Below, in pieces: positions 50,769 to 61,828 of a stretch of DNA of 64,000 bases (the stretch's first letter is position 1; each line of letters begins with the position of its first letter). The notes below the pieces were generated by a model. That model ran no database searches. It was not told the origin of the DNA and saw only the letters and a list, made by a program, of their open reading frames with translations. The stretch is from assembly GCF_900103175.1 (NCBI RefSeq), contig NZ_FNLF01000002.1, forward strand, positions 2,866,136-2,930,135. The letters are read 5' to 3'. Position numbers and translations under genes: made by a program. The DNA is from Tsukamurella pulmonis. GTDB taxonomy: Bacteria; Actinomycetota; Actinomycetes; Mycobacteriales; Mycobacteriaceae.

Positions 50769-51761
50769 TCAGGAAGAACGCAACAGTGTGACCAGCACGT
50801 CGTCGCCGAGTCGCTCGACGCTCTCCAGCCGGAACCGCGTCGCGTCGGCGAGGGTGCCCACGCCGGGCACCGTGAGCGCGGGCAGCCCGGCCCCGAGGAG
50901 GACGGGCGCGATGTAGGCCTGGACGCGGTCGACGAGCCCGGCGGCGACGAAGGCGCCGATCACCGTCGCGCCGCCCTCGACCTGGATGTGGACGGCGTCG
51001 CCCGCCGCGGCCAGCGCTGCGTGCGGGTCGCGTCCCCGGACCAAGTGCGCCGCCCCGGGGCCGGTGAGCACCTTCGCGTCGGCGGGGATCTCCCGCTCCC
51101 CCAGCACGATCCGAGTCGGCTGGTGCTCGAGCGGCTCGCCGTCGGCGTTGCGGGCGGTGAGGGCGGGATCGTCGGCGAGGACGGTGCCCGTGCCCACGAT
51201 GATGGCGTCGAGCTGTGCGCGCTCGGAGTGCGCCCGCGCCCGCGCGGCGGGCCCGGTGATCCACTGACTGGTGCCGTCGGGGGCCGCGATCCGGCCGTCG
51301 ACGGTGGCCGCCAGCTTGACGGTGACCATCGGGCGCCCGTGCCGCTGCCGGAAGAGCCATTCGGTCAGGGGCCAGGGCTCGACGTCGAGGTGCTCGACCT
51401 CGACGCCGCCGGCGCGCAGGGTGTGCGCTCCCCCGGCGGCGACGGGGTTGGGGTCGGCGGCGGCGTACGCGACGCGGGCGACGCCGGCCGCGAGGAGGGC
51501 CTGCGTGCAGGGGCCGGTGCGGCCCGTGTGGTCGCACGGCTCGAGGGTGACGACGGCGGTGCCGCCGCGCGCGGCCTCGCCCGCCTCGGCGAGGGCGACG
51601 ACCTCGGCGTGCGGACCCCCCGCGGGGGCGGTGCGACCCCGTCCGGCGACGGTGCCGTCGGCCGCGAGGATCACGGCGCCGACGGGCGGATTGGGAGTGC
51701 TGATCCCGCGGGCGGCCACCGATTCCTCGACGGCGAGCGCGAGCGCGGCCTGCAGGTCCAC
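50769..51761 (-). CDS. ribD: Bifunctional pyrimidine deaminase/reductase
   Basis: A 330-residue enzyme doing steps two and three of riboflavin synthesis. The deaminase domain (about 1-140) has STPNPPVGAVILAADGTVAG and the zinc site AGGPHAEVVALAEAG with LEPCDHTGRTGPCTQAL. The NADPH reductase domain (about 145-330) has MVTVKLAATVDGRIAAPDG and QLDAIIVGTGTVLADDP. The GTG start lies three bases after the rpe stop, so it is read from the rpe promoter. It has its own deaminase and reductase halves, so the partial RibD_C gene at base 1 is not its substitute. Confidence 0.96.
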   Translation of the reverse strand: MDLQAALALAVEESVAARGISTPNPPVGAVILAADGTVAGRGRTAPAGGPHAEVVALAEAGEAARGGTAVVTLEPCDHTGRTGPCTQALLAAGVARVAYAAADPNPVAAGGAHTLRAGGVEVEHLDVEPWPLTEWLFRQRHGRPMVTVKLAATVDGRIAAPDGTSQWITGPAARARAHSERAQLDAIIVGTGTVLADDPALTARNADGEPLEHQPTRIVLGEREIPADAKVLTGPGAAHLVRGRDPHAALAAAGDAVHIQVEGGATVIGAFVAAGLVDRVQAYIAPVLLGAGLPALTVPGVGTLADATRFRLESVERLGDDVLVTLLRSS

Positions 51762-51763
51762 CG

Positions 51764-52441
51764 TCAGTCGCGCGGCGTCGCGGCGGCCTGGGCGCGGAGC
51801 TTGCGCAGCGCCTCGGCGGGGTCAGCGGCGTTGTACACGGCGGAGCCGGCCACGAAGCAGTCGACGCCCGCCGCGGCGGCCTGCTCGATGGTGTCGGCGT
51901 TGATGCCGCCGTCGATCTCGACGAGCAGGCGCAGCTCGCCGGAGTCGACGAGGCGGCGGGCGGCGCGGGCCTTGTCGAGCACATCGGCGATGAAGGACTG
52001 GCCGCCGAACCCGGGCTCGACGCTCATCACGAGCAGCGTGTCGAAGCTCTTGAGGATCTCGATGTAGGGCTCGAAGGCGGTGCCGGGCTTGATCGCGAGG
52101 CCCGCCTTGCCGCCGGCGGCGCGGATGTCCTTGGCGACGGCGACCGGATCGTCGGTGGCCTCGGCGTGGAAGGTCACGTTGTACGCGCCCGCCTCGGCGT
52201 ACGGCGGTGCCCAGCGACCCGGGTCGTCGATCATCAGGTGGCAGTCCAGCGGGATCGTGGTCGCCTTCAGCAGGCTCTGGACCACCGGAAGTCCCAGCGT
52301 GAGGTTCGGCACGAAGTGGTTGTCCATGACGTCGACGTGCACCCAGTCGGCCCCCTCCGGCCCGCCCACGGCATCCACTTCGGCCCCGAGCCGGGCGAAG
52401 TCGGCGGAGAGGATGGACGGCGCGATCATCGGCGAAGACAT
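51764..52441 (-). CDS. rpe: Ribulose-phosphate 3-epimerase
   Basis: A 225-residue TIM-barrel metal enzyme interconverting ribulose-5-P and xylulose-5-P. Blocks: [15 protein letters not shown], the metal-binding [45 protein letters not shown] and the phosphate loop [19 protein letters not shown]. The start at ATG 52441 is supported by a leaderless TACAAT seven bases upstream. It links the pentose-phosphate operon far upstream with the riboflavin genes, since RibB uses ribulose-5-P. First gene of the rpe-ribD unit. Confidence 0.96.
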   Translation of the reverse strand: MSSPMIAPSILSADFARLGAEVDAVGGPEGADWVHVDVMDNHFVPNLTLGLPVVQSLLKATTIPLDCHLMIDDPGRWAPPYAEAGAYNVTFHAEATDDPVAVAKDIRAAGGKAGLAIKPGTAFEPYIEILKSFDTLLVMSVEPGFGGQSFIADVLDKARAARRLVDSGELRLLVEIDGGINADTIEQAAAAGVDCFVAGSAVYNAADPAEALRKLRAQAAATPRD

Positions 52442-52448
52442 GCGCAGC

Positions 52449-52454
52449 ATTGTA
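52449..52454 (-). promoter_or_regulatory. Leaderless -10 of rpe
   Basis: TACAAT (minus strand) ends seven bases before ATG 52441. It is the closest match to the consensus TATAAT among the leaderless promoters in this window. Confidence 0.6.
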
Positions 52455-52515
52455 GGTCGCGCCGGCGCCCCGCCCGGCGGCGCTCGCCACGCCGGACCGG
52501 CAGCGCATTGAATTC

Positions 52516-52561
52516 GACTAATCACTTTAGTAACATCAGCATCATTAGTCACACGAGTAAC
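52516..52561 (+). promoter_or_regulatory. AT-rich control region with 9-bp-phased GTMAC boxes
   Basis: In this GC-rich window, about 60 bases upstream of the LGFP gene are AT-rich. GTAAC (52530-52534), GTCAC (52548-52552) and GTAAC (52557-52561) fall on a 9-base phase (offsets 0, 18, 27), like the direct repeats bound by the response regulator MtrA in Mycobacteriales. Overlapping dyads GACTAAT/ATTAGTC (52516-52522, 52544-52550) and ACTAA/TTAGT (52517-52531) add further symmetry. The MtrA assignment is inference. Confidence 0.45.
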
Positions 52562-52591
52562 TCTCGTGCCGTCGATTGTTGAGAGGTCGTC

Positions 52592-53533
52592 ATGCGGATC
52601 GCACGCACCACCGTGACCACGCTCGTGGCGCTCGCCGCGGCCACCGTCTTCGCCGCGGGCCCCGCCCTGGCCGACCCGGCCGTGCCGGCGGTCCCCGTCG
52701 CCCCCGCGGCCCCGGCTGCCGCTCCCGCTGCACCGGCGCCCGCGGCTCCCGCTGCTGCGGCCCCTGCCGCACCGGCCCCCGCAGCGGCTCCCGCGGCGAA
52801 CACCCCGCTGGTCTCGACGGCCAACGCGGTCCCCGCCTCGGCGCAACCGGCACTCACCGAGCTGGCGAAGATCCCCGGCGTGCAGCAGATCCTGTCCACC
52901 GGTCAGCTGCCCACCACGGACGTGGCGACGCTCGTCAAGATGTTCGGCAGCGATCCGAACGCGCAGAAGCTGCTCGGCCAGCTCCTCGCCGGGCAGGCAG
53001 GTGCCACCGCGCCCGCCGCCGACACCACGCCGGACGAGCCGCTCAAGTTCGCCGTCACCGGGGCCATCAACGACACCTTCACCAAGGACGGCGGCCAGAA
53101 GAAGTACGGCCAGCCCCTCGGTGTCGAGAAGGACATCGCCGGCGGCGCGAAGGCGCAGGAGTTCACCAAGGGCACCATCTACTGGAACCCGAAGGTCAAC
53201 GGTGGCAAGGCGGCCGGCGTCACCGGCGCGATCCGCGACTTCTACCTCAAGCAGGGCGGCCCCACCGGCAAGCTCGGCTTCCCGCTCATGAGCGAGCTCG
53301 CCGTGGGTGGCCCGACCCCGGGCTCCGTCGCCGGTGCCTACAACGACTTCGAGCACGGCTCGATCGTCTGGTCGCCCGAGGCGGGCGCGCACGTCGTCTC
53401 CGGCAAGATCAAGGACCAGTGGGTCAAGGGCGGCGGCGCCTTCGGCATGGGCTACCCCAAGGGCGATGCCAAGCCCGGCCCCGGCGGCGTCCTCACCCAG
53501 GAGTTCACCAAGGGCGGCGTCCTCAAGGCCTGA
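52592..53533 (+). CDS. Secreted LGFP-repeat cell-wall protein
   Basis: A 313-residue exported protein. The signal peptide is residues 1-27 (core [13 protein letters not shown], cleavage ALA-D). Residues 28-70 are a Pro/Ala repeat linker of the kind that crosses the cell wall. The C-terminal half holds three LGFP-type repeats (about 151-200, 205-258 and 262-313), marked by [25 protein letters not shown] and [14 protein letters not shown], each followed by an aromatic/TxEF block. In corynebacteria LGFP repeats are thought to anchor proteins to the wall. ATG 52592 has GAGAGGT six bases upstream. It converges on rsmB. Confidence 0.9.
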   Translation: MRIARTTVTTLVALAAATVFAAGPALADPAVPAVPVAPAAPAAAPAAPAPAAPAAAAPAAPAPAAAPAANTPLVSTANAVPASAQPALTELAKIPGVQQILSTGQLPTTDVATLVKMFGSDPNAQKLLGQLLAGQAGATAPAADTTPDEPLKFAVTGAINDTFTKDGGQKKYGQPLGVEKDIAGGAKAQEFTKGTIYWNPKVNGGKAAGVTGAIRDFYLKQGGPTGKLGFPLMSELAVGGPTPGSVAGAYNDFEHGSIVWSPEAGAHVVSGKIKDQWVKGGGAFGMGYPKGDAKPGPGGVLTQEFTKGGVLKA

Positions 53534-53555
53534 CGCCCGACGGCACGACGCACCA

Positions 53556-53586
53556 CGGCCCGCCTCCACCGATGGGAGGCGGGCCG
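53556..53586. terminator. Shared terminator between the LGFP gene and rsmB
   Basis: A perfect 12-base-pair stem (53556-53567 with 53575-53586, seven-base loop) lies 23 bases after the LGFP stop and 11 bases before the rsmB stop on the other strand. It is symmetrical in position and probably works in both directions. Confidence 0.7.
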
Positions 53587-53596
53587 TCGCGTCGTC

Positions 53597-54955
53597 TCAC
53601 CGCTTGCGCAGCGCCTGGAAGAACATCCCGTCGGTGCCGTGCAGATGCGGCCAGAGCTGCACGTGCGGCCCCTCGCCCAGCGGCAGATCCGTCTCCGGGA
53701 TCAGGGGGCGGGTATCGATCCGCTCCAGCCCGGCGGACGCGAGCAGGTCGTCGTCGCCGACGACACCGATCGTCTCGGCCACGTGCGGCGAGCAGGTCGC
53801 GTAGAGCACCACGCCGCCCGGGCGGGTCAGCTCGGCGGCCGCGACGAGCAGCTCGCGCTGCAGCACCGTCAGGCCCTCGACGTCCGAGGGCTGCTTGCGC
53901 CAGCGCGCCTCGGGGCGGCGGCGCAGTGCGCCGATTCCCGAGCAGGGCGCGTCGACCAGCACGCGGTCGTAGCCCGGCTCGAGGCCGCTGTCGCGCCCGT
54001 CGGCGACGTGCACGTCGACCGGCAGCCCCTTCACGGCCTTGCGTACCAGCTCGGCGCGGTGCTCGGCGGGCTCGACGGCATCGACCCGGGCACCGTCGAT
54101 GGACGCCAGCGAGCCGAGCAGCGCGGCCTTGCCGCCGGGACCGGCGCACAGGTCGAGCCAGCGGCCGGCGTCGTCGCCCTCCAGCGGCGCGACCGCCGCG
54201 GCGCGGGCCACCAGCTGACTGCCCTCGTCCTGCACGCCGGCGAGGCCGTCGCGCACCGGATCGAGCGCGCCGGGATCGCCGCCGGACAGGTGCACCGCGT
54301 AGGGCGAGAGCTCGCCGGGCTCCCCCTCGACCACCAGCGCCAGCTCCTCGGCCGAGATCTCCCCCGGCCGCGCCACGAGGTGCACCGGCGGCCGGGCGTC
54401 GTCGGAGGCGAGCAGCGCCTGCAGCTGCCCCATCGACGTGATGCCGTTGGCCCGCAACGACTCCCAGAAGGCCTCGGCGATCCAGCGCGGATGGGCGTAC
54501 TGCATCGCCAGGTGCCCGAGCAGGTCGTCGGCGGCCGACGGCGCGATCCGGCCGACCCAGGTGTCCTCGTCGTCGCGCGAGACCTTGCGCAGCACGGCGT
54601 TGGCGAAGCCCGCCGCGCCGCGGCCCGAGCTCTCCTTCACCGAGTCCACCGTTTCGGAGACGGCGGCGTGCGCGCCGACGCGGGTGCGCAGCAGCTGGTA
54701 GACGCCGAGCCGCAGCGCATCGAGCACCGGCCCGTCGATGTCGGAGACGGAACGGCCCGAGGCGTTCTCGATCACCGCGTCGAGCAGGCCCTGCGCGCGG
54801 CTGGTGCCGTAGGTCAGCTCGGTCGCGAAGGCCGCGTCGCGCCCGGTGAGACGCTTGTCGCGCAGCAGGCCGGGCAGCACCAGGTTCGCGTACGCGCCCC
54901 GCTCACGGACGGCGGCGAGGGTCTGCAGCGCGGCGCTGCGCGCGGGATCGGTCAT
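53597..54955 (-). CDS. rsmB: 16S rRNA (cytosine-C5) methyltransferase RsmB
   Basis: A 452-residue SAM-dependent enzyme. An N-terminal NusB-like RNA-binding domain (about 1-140, [20 protein letters not shown]) is followed by the Fmu methyltransferase domain. The SAM site is [19 protein letters not shown]. The two catalytic cysteines are in [21 protein letters not shown] and [15 protein letters not shown]. The target is expected to be C967-equivalent in 16S rRNA. ATG 54955 overlaps the fmt stop (ATGA), giving a coupled def-fmt-rsmB unit. The fmt-rsmB-rpe neighbourhood matches mycobacteria. Confidence 0.94.
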   Translation of the reverse strand: MTDPARSAALQTLAAVRERGAYANLVLPGLLRDKRLTGRDAAFATELTYGTSRAQGLLDAVIENASGRSVSDIDGPVLDALRLGVYQLLRTRVGAHAAVSETVDSVKESSGRGAAGFANAVLRKVSRDDEDTWVGRIAPSAADDLLGHLAMQYAHPRWIAEAFWESLRANGITSMGQLQALLASDDARPPVHLVARPGEISAEELALVVEGEPGELSPYAVHLSGGDPGALDPVRDGLAGVQDEGSQLVARAAAVAPLEGDDAGRWLDLCAGPGGKAALLGSLASIDGARVDAVEPAEHRAELVRKAVKGLPVDVHVADGRDSGLEPGYDRVLVDAPCSGIGALRRRPEARWRKQPSDVEGLTVLQRELLVAAAELTRPGGVVLYATCSPHVAETIGVVGDDDLLASAGLERIDTRPLIPETDLPLGEGPHVQLWPHLHGTDGMFFQALRKR

Positions 54956-55887
54956 TGCTCCACTCCGATGATCGTGCCGTCCTCGATACGTGCCCCGCGC
55001 GCCCAGTCGGCGGCGGGCATGGGCTTCTTGCCCGGCGGCTGCACGGAGCCCAGCCGCAGTGCCGCGGTGGCGGTGCCCACGAACACGGCGCGCTTGGTCA
55101 CGTGCAGCTCGCCCGGCGCCAGACCCACGGGCTCGGCCTCGACGGTGACCGGCCCCAGCTTGAGCCGCGCGTCGCCGAGCGGCACCCACGCGCCGGGAGC
55201 GTCGGTCATGGCGCGGATGTGCCGGTCGACGGCGACGGCGGGCCGGTCGAACCGGACCCGCGCGCCGTCGACGGTGACCTTCGGCGCGTGCGAGACCCCG
55301 TCGGCGGACTGGGGCTGCGCCTGCAGCGCCCCGGCCTCCACCCCGTCGACGGTCCGCGTGAGCAGTTCCGCACCGTGCTCGGCGAGGCGGTCGAGCAGCA
55401 CCGACGCGGTGTCGTCCGGGCGGATGCGCTCGGTGAGCACGCCGAACACGGGGCCGGTGTCGAGCCCCTCCTCGATCCGGAAGGTCGACGCGCCGGTCAC
55501 CTCGTCGCCGGCCTCGATCGCGGCCTGGACGGGCGCCGCGCCGCGCCACGCGGGCAGCAGCGAGAAGTGCAGGTTGATCCAGCCGTGGGCGGGCACGTCC
55601 AGCAGGTCCGGCGGGATCATCCCACCGTAGGCGACCACCGGGCAGCAGTCCGGCGCCAGGTCCACGATCGCCGCGCGCGCCTCGCGATCGCGCAGGGTCG
55701 CCGGGGTGAGCACCGGGATCCCGGCCTCGTCGGCGACCTGCCCGACGGGCGAGCGACGCACGCCCCGGCCGCGACCGGACCGCGCGTCGGGGCGGGTCAG
55801 CACGCCCACGATCTCGTGCTCGGAGGCCAGCAGCGCGCGGAGCGCCGGCACGGCGGGCTCGGGAGTCCCCGCGAACAGCAGCCGCAT
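54952..55887 (-). CDS. fmt: Methionyl-tRNA formyltransferase
   Basis: A 311-residue enzyme that formylates initiator Met-tRNA using 10-formyl-tetrahydrofolate. The N-terminal Rossmann domain starts [20 protein letters not shown]. The folate/catalytic motif is [21 protein letters not shown], containing the essential Asn and His of the family. The C-terminal tRNA-binding OB domain begins near [18 protein letters not shown]. In one block, [19 protein letters not shown] replaces the more usual A-Y-G-x-I/L form without loss of key residues. It shares one base with the def stop (TGATG). Confidence 0.96.
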   Translation of the reverse strand: MRLLFAGTPEPAVPALRALLASEHEIVGVLTRPDARSGRGRGVRRSPVGQVADEAGIPVLTPATLRDREARAAIVDLAPDCCPVVAYGGMIPPDLLDVPAHGWINLHFSLLPAWRGAAPVQAAIEAGDEVTGASTFRIEEGLDTGPVFGVLTERIRPDDTASVLLDRLAEHGAELLTRTVDGVEAGALQAQPQSADGVSHAPKVTVDGARVRFDRPAVAVDRHIRAMTDAPGAWVPLGDARLKLGPVTVEAEPVGLAPGELHVTKRAVFVGTATAALRLGSVQPPGKKPMPAADWARGARIEDGTIIGVEQ

Positions 55888-56426
55888 CAGCCGCGTCCGC
55901 CGCTCGCGCCCGCGCTCAGCGTGGTCGCGGGATCGGTGAACCAGGGCGAGCTGCGGATCACCCGCATCACGGCCTTGCGCTCCTCGGGCTCGAGGCGGCT
56001 CAGGTAGAGCACACCGTCGAGATGGTCGCTCTCGTGCTGGATGCAGCGCGCCAGCACCTCGGTCGCCTCGAGGGTGACGGGCGCACCGGTGAGATCGACG
56101 CCCTCGGCCACGACGCGCATGTGCCGGGTGCAGTCGCCGCGGACCTCCGGGATCGACAGGCAGCCCTCGGCGGCCGTCTGCATCTCGTCGCCGACGGCGC
56201 GCCACACCGGATTGATCAGGTGCCCCTCGCGCCCACCGCAGCCGTAGACGAAGACCCGCTTGCTCACGCCCACCTGGGGCGCGGCCAGGCCGGCGCCGTT
56301 GTGGTGGTGCATCGTGTCGATCATGTCGGCCACCAGCCGGGCCAGATCGGCGTCGAAGACGGTCACCTCGTCCGCGGGGGTCCGCAGCACGGGGTCCGGA
56401 TAGATCCGAATGGGGAGCACGCTCAT
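55887..56426 (-). CDS. def: Peptide deformylase
   Basis: A 179-residue metalloenzyme removing the formyl group from new proteins. All three motifs are present: [11 protein letters not shown] (motif 1, near residue 45), [11 protein letters not shown] (motif 2, metal-binding cysteine) and [15 protein letters not shown] (motif 3, HExxH-type with both histidines and the catalytic glutamate). It is first in def-fmt-rsmB, which combines formylation and deformylation. ATG 56426 has GATAAT six bases upstream and is probably leaderless. It is divergent from the esterase gene. Confidence 0.96.
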   Translation of the reverse strand: MSVLPIRIYPDPVLRTPADEVTVFDADLARLVADMIDTMHHHNGAGLAAPQVGVSKRVFVYGCGGREGHLINPVWRAVGDEMQTAAEGCLSIPEVRGDCTRHMRVVAEGVDLTGAPVTLEATEVLARCIQHESDHLDGVLYLSRLEPEERKAVMRVIRSSPWFTDPATTLSAGASGGRG

Positions 56427-56432
56427 TCCCCC

Positions 56433-56438
56433 ATTATC
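56433..56438 (-). promoter_or_regulatory. Leaderless -10 of the def operon
   Basis: GATAAT (minus strand) ends six bases before the def ATG. The six bases between (GGGGGA) could alternatively act as a ribosome site if transcription starts further upstream. Confidence 0.45.
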
Positions 56439-56516
56439 CAGCCCCGACCGGTCGCCCCGGCAGGTGCTCCGATCACAGCGGCGCGCCCGCACTAGGAGTT
56501 CGACGCAGGGTTGCCT

Positions 56517-56522
56517 TAGGAT
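56517..56522 (+). promoter_or_regulatory. Candidate -10 of the esterase gene
   Basis: TAGGAT lies 50 bases before GTG 56572, giving a leader of about 42 bases that holds the GAGAGAGGG ribosome site. No clear -35 was found. Confidence 0.35.
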
Positions 56523-56571
56523 TCCGGACGGAAACGCCACGAACCGCCCCGCCGGGCGAGAGAGGGTCGAC

Positions 56572-59027
<2,456 letters not shown>

Positions 59028-59034
59028 TCGCCCG

Positions 59035-60855
59035 TCACCGCACCCGGAGCGGCCCGGTCCACACGTAGTGGCCGGGCCGCTCCTGTGCGTAGCCCACCCG
59101 GTACACGCCGGTCGGCAGCTCCCGTACCGTCACCGCGGCCGTGAAGGCGCCGGCGCGTCGGGTCCACGACAGCTCGGTCGACGGGGCGTCGTCGTCGGCG
59201 ACGAGCGTCCAGGCGTCGCCGTCGCGCCGCTCGACCCGCAGGTAGCTCTCCGGGATCACCCGGTTCGGGTGCGGGCACGCGAATTCGACGGTGAGCCGTC
59301 CGTCCGGGCCGGGCGTGTGCACGGCCGTCACCCGGACCGGGCGGGGACGGCTGAGCACCGTCGAGCCCGACGGTGACCCGAGCCTCCCGGGACGCTGCCG
59401 GGGCGGGGGCGTCCCCCGCTCGCTCGGGCGGGGGACGGCCATGTCGGCGGCCAGGCGCTGCGCCGCCTCGACGAAGGCCGCGAGCTCGTTGCGCCCGAAC
59501 ACGGTGCTGCCCGCCTCGTAGCGCTGCGCGTCGTACTCCTCCGGGGTGGTGAGGTAGTGCGCGTAGCCGTTGGCGTAGCCCTGCACGAGCACGTCGCCGG
59601 CGTCGATCCCGGCCGCCGCCGCGACGGCGTCCCGCAGCCGGGCGCCGGCCGTCACGGTGACCTCGACGGGCACGCAGAGCAGGTGCAGCTCCCCCAGCCG
59701 GACCAGTTGCACCGGCAACCGTTCCTGGACCCATCCCAGCGCGCCGACCGGGAGGAACATCTCCTTCGGCGCCTGCCGGGCGGCCAGCTCCGGGCGGCGG
59801 CGGTAGAGCGCGCGACTGATCGCGCCGATGCGGTTGCCCGGTCCCTGATGGAACGCCGGGGAGCCCAGACCGTCGGAGGTGCCGGCGGCGAAGGCCGCGC
59901 CGAGCACGGCGCGGCCGGTGGGGCCGGCGGCCGTGTGCGCCGCGCCGAAGTCGACGTGGGTCAGTCGGTGATCGACCACCGGGGCGAGGTCCCGGCCCGG
60001 GCCGGCGGCGAGCCGTCGCGCCGCCGCGAGCTGGCGACGGCCGATCTCGGCGGTGTTCTCGCGCTCGTCGTCGGTGGGACCGTGCCCCGCCGCGCCACCG
60101 AGGTTCGGTGACATGTCGCCGGAGTTGGTCTGTGCGAAGGCCGCCACGAAGTCCGGATGCCGCGTGCGCTGCGCGGCCTCCCACGCCGCGGCCGCCCAGC
60201 CCTTGTTGTCGGAGCTGATGAGGCGGTTCCCGTTGCCCATCGACGTGCAGTGCACGGCGAACCACTCGATCGCGGCGCGCAGCTCGCCGTCGCGCTCGAT
60301 GCGCAGCAGGGTCACGGCGGGGTCGATCCGGCCCGGGAGGCGGTCGCGGTCCGGGTTGCGGTCGAACGAGCTCGCGCTGCGGTTGACGGAGGCGTCGTGC
60401 AGCTCGCCGCGCGCGAGCGAGAGCCGCGCGGGCGCCAGGGCGGCTTCGGCGTCGAGGACGGCGCGCACCACCCCGTCGACGAGCCGGTGGAAGGTGCGCC
60501 GGTGCCGGCCGAGGGTGGTGATGTTGTAGAGCGCGTGCCGGCCGTGGCCGCCCGGACCGCAGTGCGTGTGGGTCGCCGTGAGCACGACGTTCGCGGCGGA
60601 GAGCCGCCCGCCGGTGACGGCGGCGAGCCGGTCGGTGATCTCGTCGACGGCGGCCTGGAAGAACATGCCGATGTCGGCGACCACGACGGCGACGCGCTGC
60701 TCACCGGCGGCGACGACGACCGCGCGCGCCCACTGCCGGCTCAGCAGCCCGCGGCCCCGCTGGCCCGGCATGCCGTACCCCATCAGGCCGACGCCCCACG
60801 GCTCGCCCGTGATGTCCGCTTTCGCCCAGCCCGTCCGCATCGTCGTCTCACTCAC
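59035..60855 (-). CDS. Neutral/alkaline ceramidase-like hydrolase
   Basis: A 606-residue protein of the neutral/alkaline non-lysosomal ceramidase family, amidases that release fatty acid from ceramide. The catalytic-serine motif is AFAQTNSGDMSPNLGG near residue 250, the zinc ligands lie in VLTATHTHCGPGGHG and AIEWFAVHCTSMGNGN, and NGYAHYLTTPEEYDAQRYEAGSTVFG is the third family block. The C-terminal immunoglobulin-like domain (about 460-606) is typical. There is no signal peptide, although most bacterial members are secreted; mycobacterial homologues are similar in this. GTG 60855 fits a leaderless promoter. Confidence 0.88.
   Translation of the reverse strand: MSETTMRTGWAKADITGEPWGVGLMGYGMPGQRGRGLLSRQWARAVVVAAGEQRVAVVVADIGMFFQAAVDEITDRLAAVTGGRLSAANVVLTATHTHCGPGGHGRHALYNITTLGRHRRTFHRLVDGVVRAVLDAEAALAPARLSLARGELHDASVNRSASSFDRNPDRDRLPGRIDPAVTLLRIERDGELRAAIEWFAVHCTSMGNGNRLISSDNKGWAAAAWEAAQRTRHPDFVAAFAQTNSGDMSPNLGGAAGHGPTDDERENTAEIGRRQLAAARRLAAGPGRDLAPVVDHRLTHVDFGAAHTAAGPTGRAVLGAAFAAGTSDGLGSPAFHQGPGNRIGAISRALYRRRPELAARQAPKEMFLPVGALGWVQERLPVQLVRLGELHLLCVPVEVTVTAGARLRDAVAAAAGIDAGDVLVQGYANGYAHYLTTPEEYDAQRYEAGSTVFGRNELAAFVEAAQRLAADMAVPRPSERGTPPPRQRPGRLGSPSGSTVLSRPRPVRVTAVHTPGPDGRLTVEFACPHPNRVIPESYLRVERRDGDAWTLVADDDAPSTELSWTRRAGAFTAAVTVRELPTGVYRVGYAQERPGHYVWTGPLRVR
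59046..59083 (+). terminator. gdhA terminator nested in the ceramidase 3' coding end
   Basis: Twelve perfect base pairs (59046-59057 with 59072-59083), extended by four more after a single bulged T, close a five-base loop. It lies 19 bases after the gdhA stop and inside the last codons of the opposite-strand ceramidase gene, which therefore must keep this sequence. Confidence 0.65.
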
Positions 60856-60862
60856 CGGTACG

Positions 60863-60868
60863 AGGGTA
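60863..60868 (-). promoter_or_regulatory. Leaderless -10 of the ceramidase gene
   Basis: TACCCT (minus strand) ends seven bases before GTG 60855; no ribosome site is present. Confidence 0.5.
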
Positions 60869-60964
60869 GAACCCGGGCTGCGCTCCGGCGTCGACCGGCG
60901 TAGGGTCGGCCCCGCGATGAAGGAACGGTCGCCCTCCGAACGCCGCCGAGCTCAGGACTTCGAC

Positions 60965-61192
60965 ATGCGCACTCTCGCAACCATCGTGGCCACCGCCGCC
61001 ATCTCCTTCGCCGGTTCCGGTCTCGCCCTCGCCGCGGACGAGCCCGACGCGCCGACCGCGACGAGCGAATCCGCGGACTCCCCGCGCGAGGTCGGCGCGA
61101 CCGCAGAGGGGGCCTCCGACCCGCGGTCCGACCCCGAGTACTCGCCCTCGGACGAGATCCTCGTCGTGGGCCCGGTCGGCTCCGAGGAGTGA
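60965..61192 (+). CDS. Small secreted acidic protein
   Basis: A 75-residue predicted exported protein. The signal peptide is residues 1-24 (MRTLATIVATAAISFAGSG, cleavage ALA-A or LAA-D). The remaining 50 residues are rich in Asp, Glu, Ser and Pro (DEPDAPTATSESADSPREVG, ending EILVVGPVGSEE) and probably unstructured. An earlier in-frame ATG at 60917 exists but would bury the signal; an AGGA nine bases before 60965 supports the later start. No family is known to me. It diverges from the ceramidase gene. Confidence 0.55.
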   Translation: MRTLATIVATAAISFAGSGLALAADEPDAPTATSESADSPREVGATAEGASDPRSDPEYSPSDEILVVGPVGSEE

Positions 61193-61205
61193 GCCGGCGC
61201 GGGAC

Positions 61206-61778
61206 TCAGTCGTCCAGCCGCGGCGGCACGGTGTCCGTGAGCCGCGCGTCCGGTGCGCCGCCCGCGGTGCGCAGCGCCCCGACGACCACCCGCGCGAGCG
61301 TGAGCAGCCCCTTCGGGCTGCGCGGGTTCAGGCCCGAGATCAGCTGGCGCAGTACGGTCAACTGGTCGAAGTAGATCCGCTCCGCGACCAGCCTCTCCTG
61401 CTCGTCGAAGACGAAGTAGGCCGTCATCCTGGTGCGGTGCCGCCCACCCGTGGGCGGGATCGCGCCGAGCCGGCCGCGCTGGGTCCCCAGTAGCCAGAAC
61501 TCGACGATGACCGCGTCCACGCTGTGCCGCAGGGCGATCAGTTCGTGGTCCTGATCGGGGAACGCCGTGCGGGTCTGCGCGTAGTAGCCGCGCACCGCGT
61601 CGTCGCCGTCGTGGACCGCCATCGGGGCGATGAGCTCGTAATGCGGGTGCGGGAAGGTCGCGAGTGTGGCGTCCCAGTCCTGGCGCACCTCGTCCCGGAA
61701 GTGGTCGAGCACGAGTCGCTCGCGGGCGCGGAGCACGGACTCGGGCGGCATCACGAAGCGGGAGCTGTGGGCGATCAT
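61206..61778 (-). CDS. SnoaL/NTF2-like fold protein
   Basis: A 190-residue protein with the NTF2-like (SnoaL) alpha+beta barrel. Blocks are RERLVLDHFRDEVRQDWDATLATF, ELIAPMAVHDGDDAVRGYYAQTRTAF and VDAVIVEFWLLGTQRGRLGAIPP, then TRMTAYFVFDEQERLVAERIYFDQLTVLRQL. This fold is used for isomerases, dehydratases and hydrolases of small lipophilic molecules; the substrate is unknown. The transcript is probably leaderless, and its promoter overlaps an operator shared with the divergent TetR gene, so it is the likely regulated target of that repressor. Confidence 0.75.
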   Translation of the reverse strand: MIAHSSRFVMPPESVLRARERLVLDHFRDEVRQDWDATLATFPHPHYELIAPMAVHDGDDAVRGYYAQTRTAFPDQDHELIALRHSVDAVIVEFWLLGTQRGRLGAIPPTGGRHRTRMTAYFVFDEQERLVAERIYFDQLTVLRQLISGLNPRSPKGLLTLARVVVGALRTAGGAPDARLTDTVPPRLDD

Positions 61779-61784
61779 GCGAGG

Positions 61785-61809
61785 ATATTACCCACACCGT
61801 GGATAATGT
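61785..61809. promoter_or_regulatory. Shared operator and divergent promoters of the SnoaL/TetR pair
   Basis: A 21-bp palindrome (61787-61807; arms ATTA-C-CCAC and GTGG-A-TAAT, three-base centre, one mismatch) overlaps both -10 elements: TAATAT on the minus strand (61785-61790), six bases before ATG 61778, and TAATGT on the plus strand (61804-61809) for the TetR gene. A bound dimer would block both promoters. Confidence 0.6.
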
Positions 61810-61828
61810 GGAGTGCCGAAGGTAGGGA

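Noticed and set aside
52679-52800. GC-rich near-repeats in the LGFP gene suggesting a tandem DNA repeat
   Set aside because: They simply encode the Pro/Ala linker, with variable codons and no fixed unit.
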